This document shows positions 8,069-16,591 of a stretch of DNA of 33,331 nucleotides, piece after piece (positions within the stretch are counted from its first letter, which is position 1; each line of letters starts with the position of its first letter). The DNA comes from Deltaproteobacteria bacterium (GTDB lineage: Bacteria; Myxococcota_A; Polyangia; Polyangiales; JADJMO01). Made by a program: the position numbers and the translations under genes. The stretch lies in NCBI GenBank assembly GCA_025363655.1, contig JANYDK010000002.1, forward strand, positions 1 to 33,331, written 5' to 3'. The notes below the pieces were generated by a model, which was given only the letters and a program-made list of their open reading frames with translations, was not told the origin of the DNA and did not search any database.

Positions 8069-8110
8069 GGGGCTCGTCGCCGAGTCGGGCGATCGGCGGC
8101 GAGGAGCCCC
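8069..8110. terminator. Large hairpin downstream of the L,D-transpeptidase gene
   Basis: GGGGCTC and TCGCCG pair with CGGCGA and GAGCCCC, interrupted by one mismatch, around a 14-nt loop. It lies about 100 bp past the transpeptidase stop and 110 bp upstream of the small heptad-repeat gene. No U-run follows on the minus strand, so it could be a factor-dependent terminator or a leader structure. Confidence 0.3.
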
Positions 8111-8211
8111 GGTCTCGCGGGCCTGCGGCACCTTTGCCGAGCCGATCGACTCGGCTTCTCTCGCCTCTTGGCCCTCTAGCCTTCTGTGACTCTTCTCTCA
8201 GTCTCTCTCCC

Positions 8212-9825
8212 TCACACGTGAATCCAAATCTGCGTCCCCGTGCTCAGCGGACGCGCCATGATCGCGTGCCACCCCGCGGGTAGCTCGGGGCCCGTCCAGC
8301 CGAAGAGCCAGGCGGCGTCGATTTCGCTCATGTTGATGCAGCCGTGGCTGCGCGGCTCGCCGAAGCCGTCATGCCAGTACGCCGCGTGGAGCGCGTAGCC
8401 GGTCTCGAAGTACTGCACGTAAGGGACGTCGCGGAGGCTGAACTCTTCGCCCGACTCGTCGCTGTCCATGGTGATGGTCGCGTGCTTCGTGCCGATGCGA
8501 TAGACGCCACGTATCGTCGCCTTGGTGCTCTCGGGATCGCCGAGCCCGTCGCGGCCGGTCGAGACGAGCGTGGCGTAGACCGGCGTCGTCCCTTCGTAGG
8601 CGACGAGCGATTGGCGCGCGATCGAGACGTCGATCCAACGCTCGCCCTTGTTGGCGAACGCCGGCCAGCTCTTCGGCGGATCGATGCGGATGACGTCCTC
8701 GCCCTTGAGCGCGAAGCCGTCGGTCGTCTCGTAGTAATCGGCGCCGCTGATGCGTTTGGTCTGCCCGCTCAGCAACACCGCCGTGCGCGGCGCGAGGGGC
8801 CCTTCACCCGCGCCACCCGCGAGCTTCACCTTGCTGATGTGATGACGCGGCCGCGTGAAGGCGATCGGCAGCGATTCACCGGACTTGAACGTGTACCCGT
8901 GGAACGTCGAGGGACGCACCGGCCGCAGACGATCATGCGGCAAAAGCAGGTATTCGGCGGTGAGATCGAATTGCCGATCGTCGACACCCCCATCGGGTGC
9001 GGTGCCACCGGGGCCGCTGAAGAACGAGGCGACGATGGCGAAGCCTTCCTTGGTGCGCGGGTGCCCGGCATGGAGCGCATGCGGCGACTTGATGAAGCCG
9101 CTGACGTTCGGCACCACGTGCTTGTCCTCGAGAAACCACGGGGGCCCTTCGACGAACACGCCCGCCTCGTACTCGGGACCGCCTTCGGGATTTCCCGCGT
9201 CCTCCAAGCGACGCACGCGCTTCAAGTGATCTTCCAGCCCGGGCTCGAGGCGCAGCGACTCTTCGTGCGTGGGTATGCGCGCATAGAAGGGCGCCAGCCC
9301 ATTGCGCGCGACGCCGTACGCGTACGGAAGTGGACCGACCAAGTTCGGCCTCGGCATGTCCTTGGTCGCCTTCACCAGCGGGTCGTCGAGATCGAGCGTC
9401 GCCGTCTCTCCGACACAGACGAAGCCGCGCGGCTGCACGCCATACCAACCCTTCGAGCACCCAGCTTCACTCGTCGGCTTCTCGTCACGCACCACCACCG
9501 CGCCCGCGCGCAGGTATCCGAGCTTGGGAGAACCGGGGCGCGCCTCGGTGTAGATCCAGGTCATCTGCGCCTTGCTCGCGAGGAGCGGCGGCGAGCTGTC
9601 GACGGCGATCGTGGCATCGACCGCTGGCACGGCATCGACCACGCTGGCATCCCCCGCGCCACCTTCCGCCGAAGACGCCGATCCATTCGCGAACGCCGTG
9701 CTCGTAGGCGCTGCGTCTTCGCCCGGCGGCGCACTTCGACCGCAGCTCACCAGCGCGATGAGCGCGGCCGTGACGAGCCCCGCGAGCGGACCGATGAGCC
9801 ACAGAGCCGAAGCACGACGAAACAC
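8212..9825 (-). CDS. Lipoprotein L,D-transpeptidase (YkuD) with SH3b-like region
   Basis: A 537-residue envelope enzyme. A GTG at 9825, preceded by TAGGA with 6 nt spacing and 8 bp after the upstream stop, gives a signal peptide with lipobox LVSC (Cys 28). An ATG at 9864, overlapping the upstream gene, is the alternative start. Residues about 75-140 resemble a bacterial SH3 domain (WIYTEARPGSPKLGYLRAG ... KGWYGVQP). The C-terminal ~140 residues are a YkuD domain with the catalytic signature SHGCINMS, nucleophile Cys 496, and an upstream His in AAYWHDGFGEP. The family cross-links peptidoglycan 3-3 or attaches proteins to it. The middle ~250 residues are of unknown fold. It is last in a five-gene set led by a Ser/Thr kinase. 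Confidence 0.9.
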   Translation of the reverse strand: MFRRASALWLIGPLAGLVTAALIALVSCGRSAPPGEDAAPTSTAFANGSASSAEGGAGDASVVDAVPAVDATIAVDSSPPLLASKAQMTWIYTEARPGSPKLGYLRAGAVVVRDEKPTSEAGCSKGWYGVQPRGFVCVGETATLDLDDPLVKATKDMPRPNLVGPLPYAYGVARNGLAPFYARIPTHEESLRLEPGLEDHLKRVRRLEDAGNPEGGPEYEAGVFVEGPPWFLEDKHVVPNVSGFIKSPHALHAGHPRTKEGFAIVASFFSGPGGTAPDGGVDDRQFDLTAEYLLLPHDRLRPVRPSTFHGYTFKSGESLPIAFTRPRHHISKVKLAGGAGEGPLAPRTAVLLSGQTKRISGADYYETTDGFALKGEDVIRIDPPKSWPAFANKGERWIDVSIARQSLVAYEGTTPVYATLVSTGRDGLGDPESTKATIRGVYRIGTKHATITMDSDESGEEFSLRDVPYVQYFETGYALHAAYWHDGFGEPRSHGCINMSEIDAAWLFGWTGPELPAGWHAIMARPLSTGTQIWIHV

Positions 9826-9833
9826 GGATGGTC

Positions 9834-11387
9834 CTACGTGCAGCTGGTGTCGCCGTCTTCGCATTTGACGACGCCGAACATGTACTCGCCGTTGGTCGTC
9901 TCGGTCGTCGTCTCGGCGTCGACCGAGAAATAGTACGTACCGGCGTCGAGCGTCTTCGAGATGTAGGCCTTGTCGCTGACCACGCAGCTCGTCGACGCCG
10001 CGCTGCTCATCATGCTGAGGTGCAGTGGAATCGCCGAGTTCTTCTGCGAGACGAAGGCGCGAATGGGCGTCTTCGCCGTCAGCACCAGCTTGTAGATTTG
10101 TTCGTTGCCCGGCAGCGCCGGCGTGCCCGCGCAGCTCGAGTAATCCGACAGCGTGCCAGCCGCGGCGGCCAAGAAGTCGCGAACGTCGGTGAAAGGAAGC
10201 GCATCGACGTCCCAAGGCGAGGCCGCGGTGCCCGCGCCGGTGAGCACGATGGTGCGACTCCCCGTCGGCGCGATGTCGATGTTGGCGACCTTCTCGACGA
10301 ACACCTGCCGCACGCGCTCGAGCGTCTGCAACGTGATCAGGTTGCGGATGTTGAAGCCGTATTTCACGAGTAGATCGGGCTTGAGGTTGCACGACTGCGC
10401 GTCGAGATAGACCGGGTGCGTGCCGTCGGCGCCGAGGCCGTAGTCGGGAGTCACCTTGAGGAGCTCGCGGTTCCAATCGATGAGCGGAACTTGCCGCGCC
10501 TCGGCGATGCCACGCACGACGGCGTTGAACGTGGGGACGAAGAGCTTGGCCTCGTTCGAAGTCGTCTTCGGGGGAATCGTCGTCATCAGCGGGACGATGC
10601 CGCGCGCGATCAGCGCATCGACGAGCGTCAGCAGCGTGCCCGGATACCCCTGCCCACCGAAGTGCGAACCATAGGTGCCCGGCGTGCCCGAGGGCCCGAC
10701 CTTCTCGGTGTCGCCGATGTCGTTGGTGCCGTACATGACGACGGCGAACTGCGGATTGAAGAGCGTCGCCTCTTGATCGAGGTAGCTCGGATCACCACCG
10801 GTGAGCGGATACGCCGAGCCGGTGCCGCCGGCGGCAGAGAGGCTGACACGCTCGAACGGCGTCGTGCTGGCGAAGCAGGAGGCGAAGTAATTGATGGTCT
10901 TCTGCAGCGGCGCGAACTTGTCGAGGTTGACGTAGTCGGCCTCGGACATCGTCGCGTACGGCGGCTTGGCGGTGAAGCACGTGAGAAAATTCGAGTTGAC
11001 GGTGATCGAGTCACCGACCTTGATGAACGAGTTGCTCGCGCGGCCCGGGTGCTTCTTGGCGATCGCGAGGATGTTGCTGGTGACGTACGGCGTGATCAGC
11101 GAGAGCGTCTGATCGCTCGGATACCGAATCAGCGGACCGAGGCTCCCCGTCGGCGGCACCGGAGGCGGCACCGCGGAAGAGCAAGGAAGCGCCGTCCACG
11201 CGACGAACGTGTCGGTCGCCGGCGTGGTGTCGGTGGGGGAGACGTCGACGCCCGTCACGCCAGTGTCGGTGGCGCCTGCTTGCGGGAGCTTGTTGTCGGG
11301 ATAGTCGGCGATGACCAGCGAGCAACCGACGCCGGCCGCGAGCGCGACGCCGAGCACCATCGTCGAAGTGCGGGAGAAGTTCTTCAT
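9834..11387 (-). CDS. Secreted SGNH/GDSL hydrolase with PPC-like C-domain
   Basis: A 517-residue exported hydrolase. The ATG at 11387 follows the previous stop by 2 bp and starts a signal peptide with a possible lipidation Cys 22 (AGVGC, imperfect box). A Thr/Pro-rich linker (about 35-80) leads into an SGNH domain: block I GDSI with nucleophile Ser 127, block III GTND (220-223), block V DGTHP with Asp 321 and His 324. These are the expected catalytic residues of SGNH esterases, which remove acetyl or acyl groups from glycans, lipids or peptidoglycan. The last ~120 residues look like a pre-peptidase C-terminal (PPC) beta domain, with KTLDAGTYYFSVD typical of it. Fourth gene of the kinase operon, next to the L,D-transpeptidase, so a cell-wall substrate is inferred. 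Confidence 0.85.
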   Translation of the reverse strand: MKNFSRTSTMVLGVALAAGVGCSLVIADYPDNKLPQAGATDTGVTGVDVSPTDTTPATDTFVAWTALPCSSAVPPPVPPTGSLGPLIRYPSDQTLSLITPYVTSNILAIAKKHPGRASNSFIKVGDSITVNSNFLTCFTAKPPYATMSEADYVNLDKFAPLQKTINYFASCFASTTPFERVSLSAAGGTGSAYPLTGGDPSYLDQEATLFNPQFAVVMYGTNDIGDTEKVGPSGTPGTYGSHFGGQGYPGTLLTLVDALIARGIVPLMTTIPPKTTSNEAKLFVPTFNAVVRGIAEARQVPLIDWNRELLKVTPDYGLGADGTHPVYLDAQSCNLKPDLLVKYGFNIRNLITLQTLERVRQVFVEKVANIDIAPTGSRTIVLTGAGTAASPWDVDALPFTDVRDFLAAAAGTLSDYSSCAGTPALPGNEQIYKLVLTAKTPIRAFVSQKNSAIPLHLSMMSSAASTSCVVSDKAYISKTLDAGTYYFSVDAETTTETTNGEYMFGVVKCEDGDTSCT

Positions 11388-11389
11388 GA

Positions 11390-12181
11390 CTAAAACACCA
11401 CGTTGAACGATGCACCGCCGCTGCCACCTTGCAACGGCGACACCCACGGCGTGACCGAGACCTTGCCCGCCGGCGGCTGAATTCCGTGGCCTTCGTAGTC
11501 GTTCTTGTCGGTGACGTAGGTGATGATGCACACCGTCGCGAGCGCGATGCCGAGGCCGAAGGTGAGGTCGGCGAGGAGCGCCTGGGTGCGTCCGCGCGAT
11601 TGCAACTCTTGCGAGGGCGCGGCGTTGAAGTCTTTCTGCGTGTGCAGCTCTTTGAGCCCGAAATACGTGCCGAGACCGAAGAAGACGACGGCGCCGCTGG
11701 CCGTCAGATACATCGTCGTCAGGCTTCGTGAGTGCACGCGCTCTTGCGGCAACACCGCGCCGGGCTCGGCGGCGGGGAGCGCGCTCGAACCCTGCATTTT
11801 CACCTTCAAAGCAGCCACGCGCTCTCGGGTAGTTTTCGCCAGGTTGACGGGCAACGTGCCGGCAGCGAGCGCTTGCTCGTACCAGTCGAGGGCCTCTTCG
11901 TCCTCACCGAGCTGCTCGCACGAGCGCCCGAGGTAGAGCTCGGTCATCGGCGTCGGGCTGAGCGCCTCCTCGGCGAGCAGCTCGGCCTTCGCGTCGCGGA
12001 ATTTGCCTTGATCGAAGAACACCTTGGCGCGCTTGTCGTGGTCGGCCACGAGCTTCGCTTTTTCGCTCGTTTCCTGCGCCCACGCGGGAAGCGAAGCCGC
12101 CACGAGCGCAGCAGCCAACGCAGCCGCCATCGATCGACGAGCCCACGCGCCTTCTTGGATGCGTTGCCGATCGTGAAGCAT
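11390..12181 (-). CDS. TPR-containing membrane protein
   Basis: A 263-residue protein. The ATG at 12181 shares a base with the preceding stop (TGATG), indicating coupled translation; an internal ATG at 12130 is a weaker alternative that also starts directly at the signal sequence. The signal peptide ends near PAWAQ (residue 36). Residues about 45-125 form tetratricopeptide-like helices (KAKLVADHDKRAKVFFDQGK, then LYLGRSCEQLGEDEEALDWY). Two hydrophobic segments follow (about 158-178 and 204-224). The end, PWVSPLQGGSGGASFNVVF, closely parallels the end of the upstream PEGA-like protein, suggesting the two share a C-terminal module. Third gene in the kinase operon; probably a scaffold in the periplasm or inner membrane. 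Confidence 0.8.
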   Translation of the reverse strand: MLHDRQRIQEGAWARRSMAAALAAALVAASLPAWAQETSEKAKLVADHDKRAKVFFDQGKFRDAKAELLAEEALSPTPMTELYLGRSCEQLGEDEEALDWYEQALAAGTLPVNLAKTTRERVAALKVKMQGSSALPAAEPGAVLPQERVHSRSLTTMYLTASGAVVFFGLGTYFGLKELHTQKDFNAAPSQELQSRGRTQALLADLTFGLGIALATVCIITYVTDKNDYEGHGIQPPAGKVSVTPWVSPLQGGSGGASFNVVF

Positions 12182-13260
12182 CAGAAGGCTCCGGTCCACG
12201 AGAGGGAGGCGCCACCCGGCGTCGCTGCGACCTGCGGCACCCAGGGCATGACGAGGCCGGTGGTCGGGCTCGCCGATTTCGCGGTGGCGAGGCGAATCAC
12301 GCCACCGATGACCCCGAGCGCGCCGACCCCGATGCCGATGACGCCGGCGATGCGCACGCCTTTCCAGGTCGCGATCGCGTCCGCGTCGGACTGCGCCGCG
12401 TCTTTGGTCGACGCCGAGGTGGCGGAGTCGCAGTTGTCACCGTCGTCGTGCACGACCGCGCATTCGGCCGGATTGCGCAGCGAGTCGCGGTGGCTCGAGA
12501 GCTGGCCATTGGAGACGAAGGTGGTGATGATGCCAGCGACGGTGACGACGCCGCCGCCGACGATCAACGTCCAACCGAGCGTGCGGGCGGAGCCGCCGTC
12601 GTCGACGATCACGGGCGGAGGCGGAGGCGGCGGAGGTACGGTCGACGAGGCGGAAGACGCAGTCGCCGTCGTCGCGAAGGCGATCTCTTTCGTCACCGTC
12701 TTGCCGACCTCGGCCTCGATTTCCTGATCGGAGACTTTGTCGCCAAGACGAACGACGAGGTGGTTCTTCCCGCCGAAAACCACGAGCGGACGGGCGAGCG
12801 GCAGATGACCACGCACCCGCGCGCCGACGCTGACGGTGGCTCCGGCCGGACCGGTGACCATCAAACGACCCATCTGCGCGGCGTGCGCTTTGACGAAGGC
12901 CTCGGCCTTCTCTTTCGCCTTGCCGCCGAGACCGAGCGCGATCGCCGCGTCGAAGGCGTCGACCGCGAGATCGTCCTCCTTCACGTGCGCTGCGGCCGAC
13001 GCCAGCTCGTACTTCGATTCTTTCGTCTCGCGAAGCACGTCGGCCTCCAGGAAGAGGCGCACCGCTTCTTGCCAATGCGCCGGCTCGTTGGAGTCGACGG
13101 CTTTTTCCTTGGCCGCGATCGCGTTGGCCATCGCCGCGTCGTACGCGTCGGCGAAGCTCGGATGAGCGACGGCCGCGAGCGCGACGGAGAGCGCCAGCGC
13201 CGCGGACCAAATCGGCCTACTCCTCCGCGAACCATCCCCACCGGGCCACTCCCCACGCAT
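12181..13260 (-). CDS. PEGA-like membrane protein, kinase-operon partner
   Basis: A 359-residue protein. The ATG at 13260 is preferred: AGGGAG lies about 7 nt upstream and 25 bp separate it from the kinase stop; an upstream start at 13308 would overlap the kinase gene. The signal peptide ends near SFADA (about residue 38). TPR-like helices (about 45-128) are followed by a PEGA-like beta domain (about 130-195; GRLMVTGPAGATVSVGARV), a poly-Pro linker with eight Pro, and two glycine-rich membrane segments (about 228-250 and 300-325). The C-terminus PWVPQVAATPGGASLSWTGAF resembles that of the next gene product. TPR/PEGA proteins often neighbour Ser/Thr kinases in myxobacteria. Function beyond a membrane scaffold is not known. 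Confidence 0.82.
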   Translation of the reverse strand: MRGEWPGGDGSRRSRPIWSAALALSVALAAVAHPSFADAYDAAMANAIAAKEKAVDSNEPAHWQEAVRLFLEADVLRETKESKYELASAAAHVKEDDLAVDAFDAAIALGLGGKAKEKAEAFVKAHAAQMGRLMVTGPAGATVSVGARVRGHLPLARPLVVFGGKNHLVVRLGDKVSDQEIEAEVGKTVTKEIAFATTATASSASSTVPPPPPPPPVIVDDGGSARTLGWTLIVGGGVVTVAGIITTFVSNGQLSSHRDSLRNPAECAVVHDDGDNCDSATSASTKDAAQSDADAIATWKGVRIAGVIGIGVGALGVIGGVIRLATAKSASPTTGLVMPWVPQVAATPGGASLSWTGAF

Positions 13261-13285
13261 TCTCGGCTCCCTCGCGGCGCGACGC

Positions 13286-14881
13286 CTATTGGCACTCCTC
13301 GGCGACACAGTAGCCGCTACTACACTCGGCCGAGCGCGTGCAGGGGGCGCCTTTCTGGAGCTTTCCCGACTTCGGCAGAGGGGGCGACGTCACGGCGCCG
13401 GTCATCGCCGGTCCCGCCGGCAATTTTCCGACCGGCTTCTTCGCGCCGACTCCCGTCGTGCCCGTCGTGCCCGTGCCTGTCGCCGAGACGCTGGGCGGCT
13501 TGGTGGCCGGAACGTTCGTCGAGGCCTCGGCAGTGGCGCTCGCCGCGATTTCGCCAGGACCGGCTTCGACCTTCGACGCCTTTTCGCTCGTCGCAGCGGC
13601 CTTCGGCTCGTCCTTCGGCGTCGTCATCGCGGTGGTGGTCTTCGGCTCCGCGCTCGCCGTCACTTTGGGCTCGGATTTCCCGCGCACCGCGACGCCGATG
13701 CCGACCGCGCCGAGCACCGCGACGACCGCGAGCGTGACCAAGATCGGCGTCCGATGCGATCGCGAGGCGGTGGTCGGTGAGGTGGTCGTCGTCTCGCGCT
13801 TCGGCTCGTTGGTGGTGGCGGTCGGCGAGCGCGTGATCGTCGCCGGCGACGGTTCGAGGGTCAGATCTTCGACCACCGAGATGTCGAGCGTCGCCGTCGC
13901 CTTGGCCACGGCGCTGCCCGTCTCGAGGAGCGCTTGCTTGGGGATGCTCGGCACGACGCGCGGAGCCTCGCCATCGACGACGCCGAGCGCCGACGCCAGC
14001 GCGACGATCTGCTCCCCGACGCTCGCCCAGCGGAGCTTCGGATCGCGATTGCACGAGCGGAGAAACCAGGCATCGAAGCCAGCCGGCAACGACGGCGACA
14101 GCTGGGTCGGTATCGCGAAAGGATCGATGAAGATCTTGATGAAGAGCTCGGACGTGGAGATCTGCTGTCCGAAATACTCGAGGCCGGTGAGCGCTTTGTA
14201 GGCGATGAGACCAATCGCCCATTGATCGCTCTCGGCGACGACGTCGCTCGAGCTCCGCGCCTGCTCCGGCGACATGTAGAGCGGCGTCCCGAGAAGCACA
14301 CCACCCTCGGTGCCGACCTGTCCCGTCGTCATCAGCCCTTGCGCGATCGCGCCGTTGAGCTTGGCGATGCCGAAGTCGCACACCTTGGTCACCGCCTCGC
14401 CGTCTTCGTCGAGCGCGATGAAGAGGTTTTCCGGCTTCAAATCCCGGTGAACGATGCCCTTCTGGTGGGCGATGTCGAGCGCACGCGCGACCTGACGGAG
14501 GACCCAGACCACCTGCGCCGGGGTGAGCGGCCCACGCTTCTGCAGCATGTGCTCGAGGTTCTCGCCCTCGAGCAGCTCCATCACGATGAACGGCATCTGC
14601 TCGCCGGTCGCCGCGTGGATATGGGACATCTGCGCGTCGATCACCCGTACGACGTGCTTGCTCCGCAGCGCCGCCGCCGCCCTCGCCTCACGGAGAAAAC
14701 GCTCGAGAGTGATGCGCTCGATCTCACCGCGCGGATGGAGCGTCTTCAACGCGTAGTGCTGCAACGACTCGACGTGCTCGACGAGCCACACCGCGCCCAT
14801 GCCTCCGGCCCCGAGCTTGCGCTTGACGCGATACCTTTCGGCGAGGAGCGCGCCGTCGAGCTTGCGGGGATCGGACACCAT
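13286..14881 (-). CDS. Transmembrane Ser/Thr protein kinase (PknB-like)
   Basis: A 531-residue kinase. The ATG at 14881 has GGAGG 8 nt upstream, better than the start at 14902. The kinase domain (about 17-295) has all catalytic parts: Gly-loop GAGGMGAV (24-31), Lys 46, Glu 65, HRDLKPEN with Asp 147, DFG 169-171 and SPEQ at 204. A disordered stretch leads to one membrane helix (about 380-398), then a Thr/Lys/Ala-rich stalk and a short C-terminal Cys cluster (Cys 514, 520, 525, 530) outside the cytoplasm. There is no PASTA domain; the Cys tail may be the sensor or a redox/anchor point (inference). It leads the five-gene operon. It uses ATP to phosphorylate Ser/Thr; targets are unknown but may be its own operon partners. 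Confidence 0.93.
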   Translation of the reverse strand: MVSDPRKLDGALLAERYRVKRKLGAGGMGAVWLVEHVESLQHYALKTLHPRGEIERITLERFLREARAAAALRSKHVVRVIDAQMSHIHAATGEQMPFIVMELLEGENLEHMLQKRGPLTPAQVVWVLRQVARALDIAHQKGIVHRDLKPENLFIALDEDGEAVTKVCDFGIAKLNGAIAQGLMTTGQVGTEGGVLLGTPLYMSPEQARSSSDVVAESDQWAIGLIAYKALTGLEYFGQQISTSELFIKIFIDPFAIPTQLSPSLPAGFDAWFLRSCNRDPKLRWASVGEQIVALASALGVVDGEAPRVVPSIPKQALLETGSAVAKATATLDISVVEDLTLEPSPATITRSPTATTNEPKRETTTTSPTTASRSHRTPILVTLAVVAVLGAVGIGVAVRGKSEPKVTASAEPKTTTAMTTPKDEPKAAATSEKASKVEAGPGEIAASATAEASTNVPATKPPSVSATGTGTTGTTGVGAKKPVGKLPAGPAMTGAVTSPPLPKSGKLQKGAPCTRSAECSSGYCVAEECQ

Positions 14882-15027
14882 CGGGAGAACCTCCAAGTAC
14901 ACCGCGAGAACCGCCGGGCGGCAAAGACAGCAGGAGACGTGCCATGGAGCGTGCGAGATCGTTCGCTAGGGGCGAGAACCCATCTGACGTAGCGGACAGC
15001 GATTTCCACGCACCATTTCCCGACCAG

Positions 15028-15121
15028 GCGCTGCGCCAGCACAACCGGTTGCGCCACGACGGTGAGCCGACTGCCCATGTCTGCGGCTCACAACGCGCTG
15101 CGCCGTAACCCCCACGTAACC
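15028..15121. promoter_or_regulatory. Dyads and direct repeats between kinase and amt genes
   Basis: The 261-bp divergent gap holds GGCGC-T-GCGCC (15028-15038), a 16-bp palindrome with one mismatch centred on CAACCGGTTG (15039-15054), and two CGTAACC direct repeats (15104-15110, 15115-15121) with an 11-bp period just upstream of amt. These are plausible regulator sites; no sigma54 -24/-12 match is seen for amt. Confidence 0.35.
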
Positions 15122-15142
15122 ACCGCTCGGTAGCGTCCCCGC

Positions 15143-16468
15143 ATGTCGACCCGCGCGCGGATGATCCACCTCACGTTTTCCCGCGCGAGCCTCACGCTCG
15201 GCGTCCTCGCGCTGTTCGCACTTCCGCGCATCGCGAAGGCCGGCGACGAAGGGATCGATTCGGGCAGCACCGCTTGGCTCCTCGTCTCGACCGCGCTCGT
15301 CCTCCTGATGACGCCAGGCCTCGCGCTCTTCTACGGCGGCATGGTGCGCAAGCGCAACGTGCTGTCGACGTTCATGCACTCGCTCTTCAGCCTCGCGGTG
15401 GTGAGCGTGCAGTGGGTCGTCGTCGGCTACTCGCTCGCGTTCGGCACCTCGCACAAGGGCCTCATCGGCGGCTTCGAGCTCGCGTTCCTCCGCGGCGACG
15501 TCATCACCGGCAAGCACGGCAACGTCCCCAACCTCGCCTTCATGGCCTTTCAAATGATGTTCGCCGGCATCACGCCCGCGCTCATTTCCGGCGCTTTTGC
15601 CGAGCGAATTCGCTTCTCCGCGTATGCCATCTTCACGGTCCTCTGGTCGACGCTCGTCTACGACCCGGTCGCGCACTGGGTGTGGGCCGACGGGGGTTGG
15701 CTCTTCAAGATGGGCGCCCTCGACTTCGCCGGCGGCACCGTCGTCCACCTCACGGCCGGTCTCTCCGCGCTCGTCTGCGCCATCCTCATCGGCAAACGCC
15801 TCGGCTATCCGGGACCGAAATTCATCCCGCACAACCTGACGATGACCCTCACCGGCGCCGGTCTCCTCTGGTTCGGTTGGTTCGGCTTCAACGCCGGCAG
15901 CGCCATCACCGCCGGACAATCGGCGTCGCTCGCGCTCGTCACCACCCACGTCGCGGCCTCCGCCGGCGCCCTCGGTTGGCTCGTCGCCGAGAACAAACAC
16001 CGCGGAAAACCGAGCGCGCTCGGCGCAGCCTCGGGCATCGTCGCCGGCCTCGTCTGCATCACGCCCGCCGCCGGCTTCGTCGCACCCTGGGCGGCGATCA
16101 TCATCGGCTTCGTCGCCGGCATCGTCTGTTACATCGCGGTGGTCCTCAAATCGCGCTTCAAGTACGACGACGCGCTCGACGTCTTCGGGGTCCACGGCAT
16201 CGGCGGGCTCCTCGGCGCGCTGCTCACCGGCGTCTTCGCGCAAAAGATGTTCGTCCCCGAATCGTCCGGACCGGGCCTCATCGAGGGCGGAACGCATCAA
16301 TTCGTGGTGCAGCTCATCGGCATCGGCGCCGCGGGCTCGTACGCGGTGGTGATGACCTGGCTCATCTGGAAGGTCACCGGCTGGATCACCCCCATCCGCG
16401 TCAGCGACGCCGACGAAAAGGAAGGCTTGGACACCGCGCTGCACGGCGAAGAGGGCTATGTGAATTAG
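15143..16468 (+). CDS. amt: Ammonium transporter, Amt family
   Basis: A 441-residue channel carrying ammonium/ammonia across the inner membrane. A signal-like N-terminus (cleavage near RIAKAG, about 33) is followed by 11 predicted membrane helices. Family marks are present: FYGGMVRKRN near residue 65, QMMFAGITPALISGAFAERI with the Phe gate, the first pore His in GGTVVHLTAG, and the second in FGVHGIGGLLGALLTG. The length is normal for the family, and the cytoplasmic tail is short (DADEKEGLDT...). There is no glnK/glnB (PII) gene beside it, unlike the usual amtB operon, so PII control must come from elsewhere if it exists. The stop codon TAG forms the first bases of an ~80-bp dispersed repeat. 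The ATG at 15143 has no clear ribosome site. Confidence 0.95.
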   Translation: MSTRARMIHLTFSRASLTLGVLALFALPRIAKAGDEGIDSGSTAWLLVSTALVLLMTPGLALFYGGMVRKRNVLSTFMHSLFSLAVVSVQWVVVGYSLAFGTSHKGLIGGFELAFLRGDVITGKHGNVPNLAFMAFQMMFAGITPALISGAFAERIRFSAYAIFTVLWSTLVYDPVAHWVWADGGWLFKMGALDFAGGTVVHLTAGLSALVCAILIGKRLGYPGPKFIPHNLTMTLTGAGLLWFGWFGFNAGSAITAGQSASLALVTTHVAASAGALGWLVAENKHRGKPSALGAASGIVAGLVCITPAAGFVAPWAAIIIGFVAGIVCYIAVVLKSRFKYDDALDVFGVHGIGGLLGALLTGVFAQKMFVPESSGPGLIEGGTHQFVVQLIGIGAAGSYAVVMTWLIWKVTGWITPIRVSDADEKEGLDTALHGEEGYVN

Positions 16469-16545
16469 CTTCGGCAACCGAGCGGAGCGAGATTGACCGA
16501 AGCGGCCAAAGTTGCGCAGCAATCTTTGGCGAAACGAGAAGCTTC
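16466..16545 (+). repeat. Structured ~80-bp repeat, copy 1
   Basis: Starts TAGCTTCGGCAACCGAGCGG and is identical for its first 51 bp to the reverse complement of 22938-23015; over the full length I count two substitutions and two 1-bp indels. It contains dyads GCTTCGG...CCGAAGC and CCAAAG-TTGC...GCAA-CTTTGG, so it can fold into hairpins. It begins in the amt stop codon. Confidence 0.85.
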
Positions 16546-16591
16546 CTCCGGCGCGCGCAACCGAAGGGGCGTTCTCGTCGACCGCCCTGCC

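Noticed and set aside
8344-9933. 529-codon plus-strand open frame
   Set aside because: Antisense to the L,D-transpeptidase; no recognisable domain.
9826-10476. N-terminal extension of the L,D-transpeptidase frame
   Set aside because: It overlaps the SGNH hydrolase gene and has no coding character; the signal peptide begins at 9825 or 9864.
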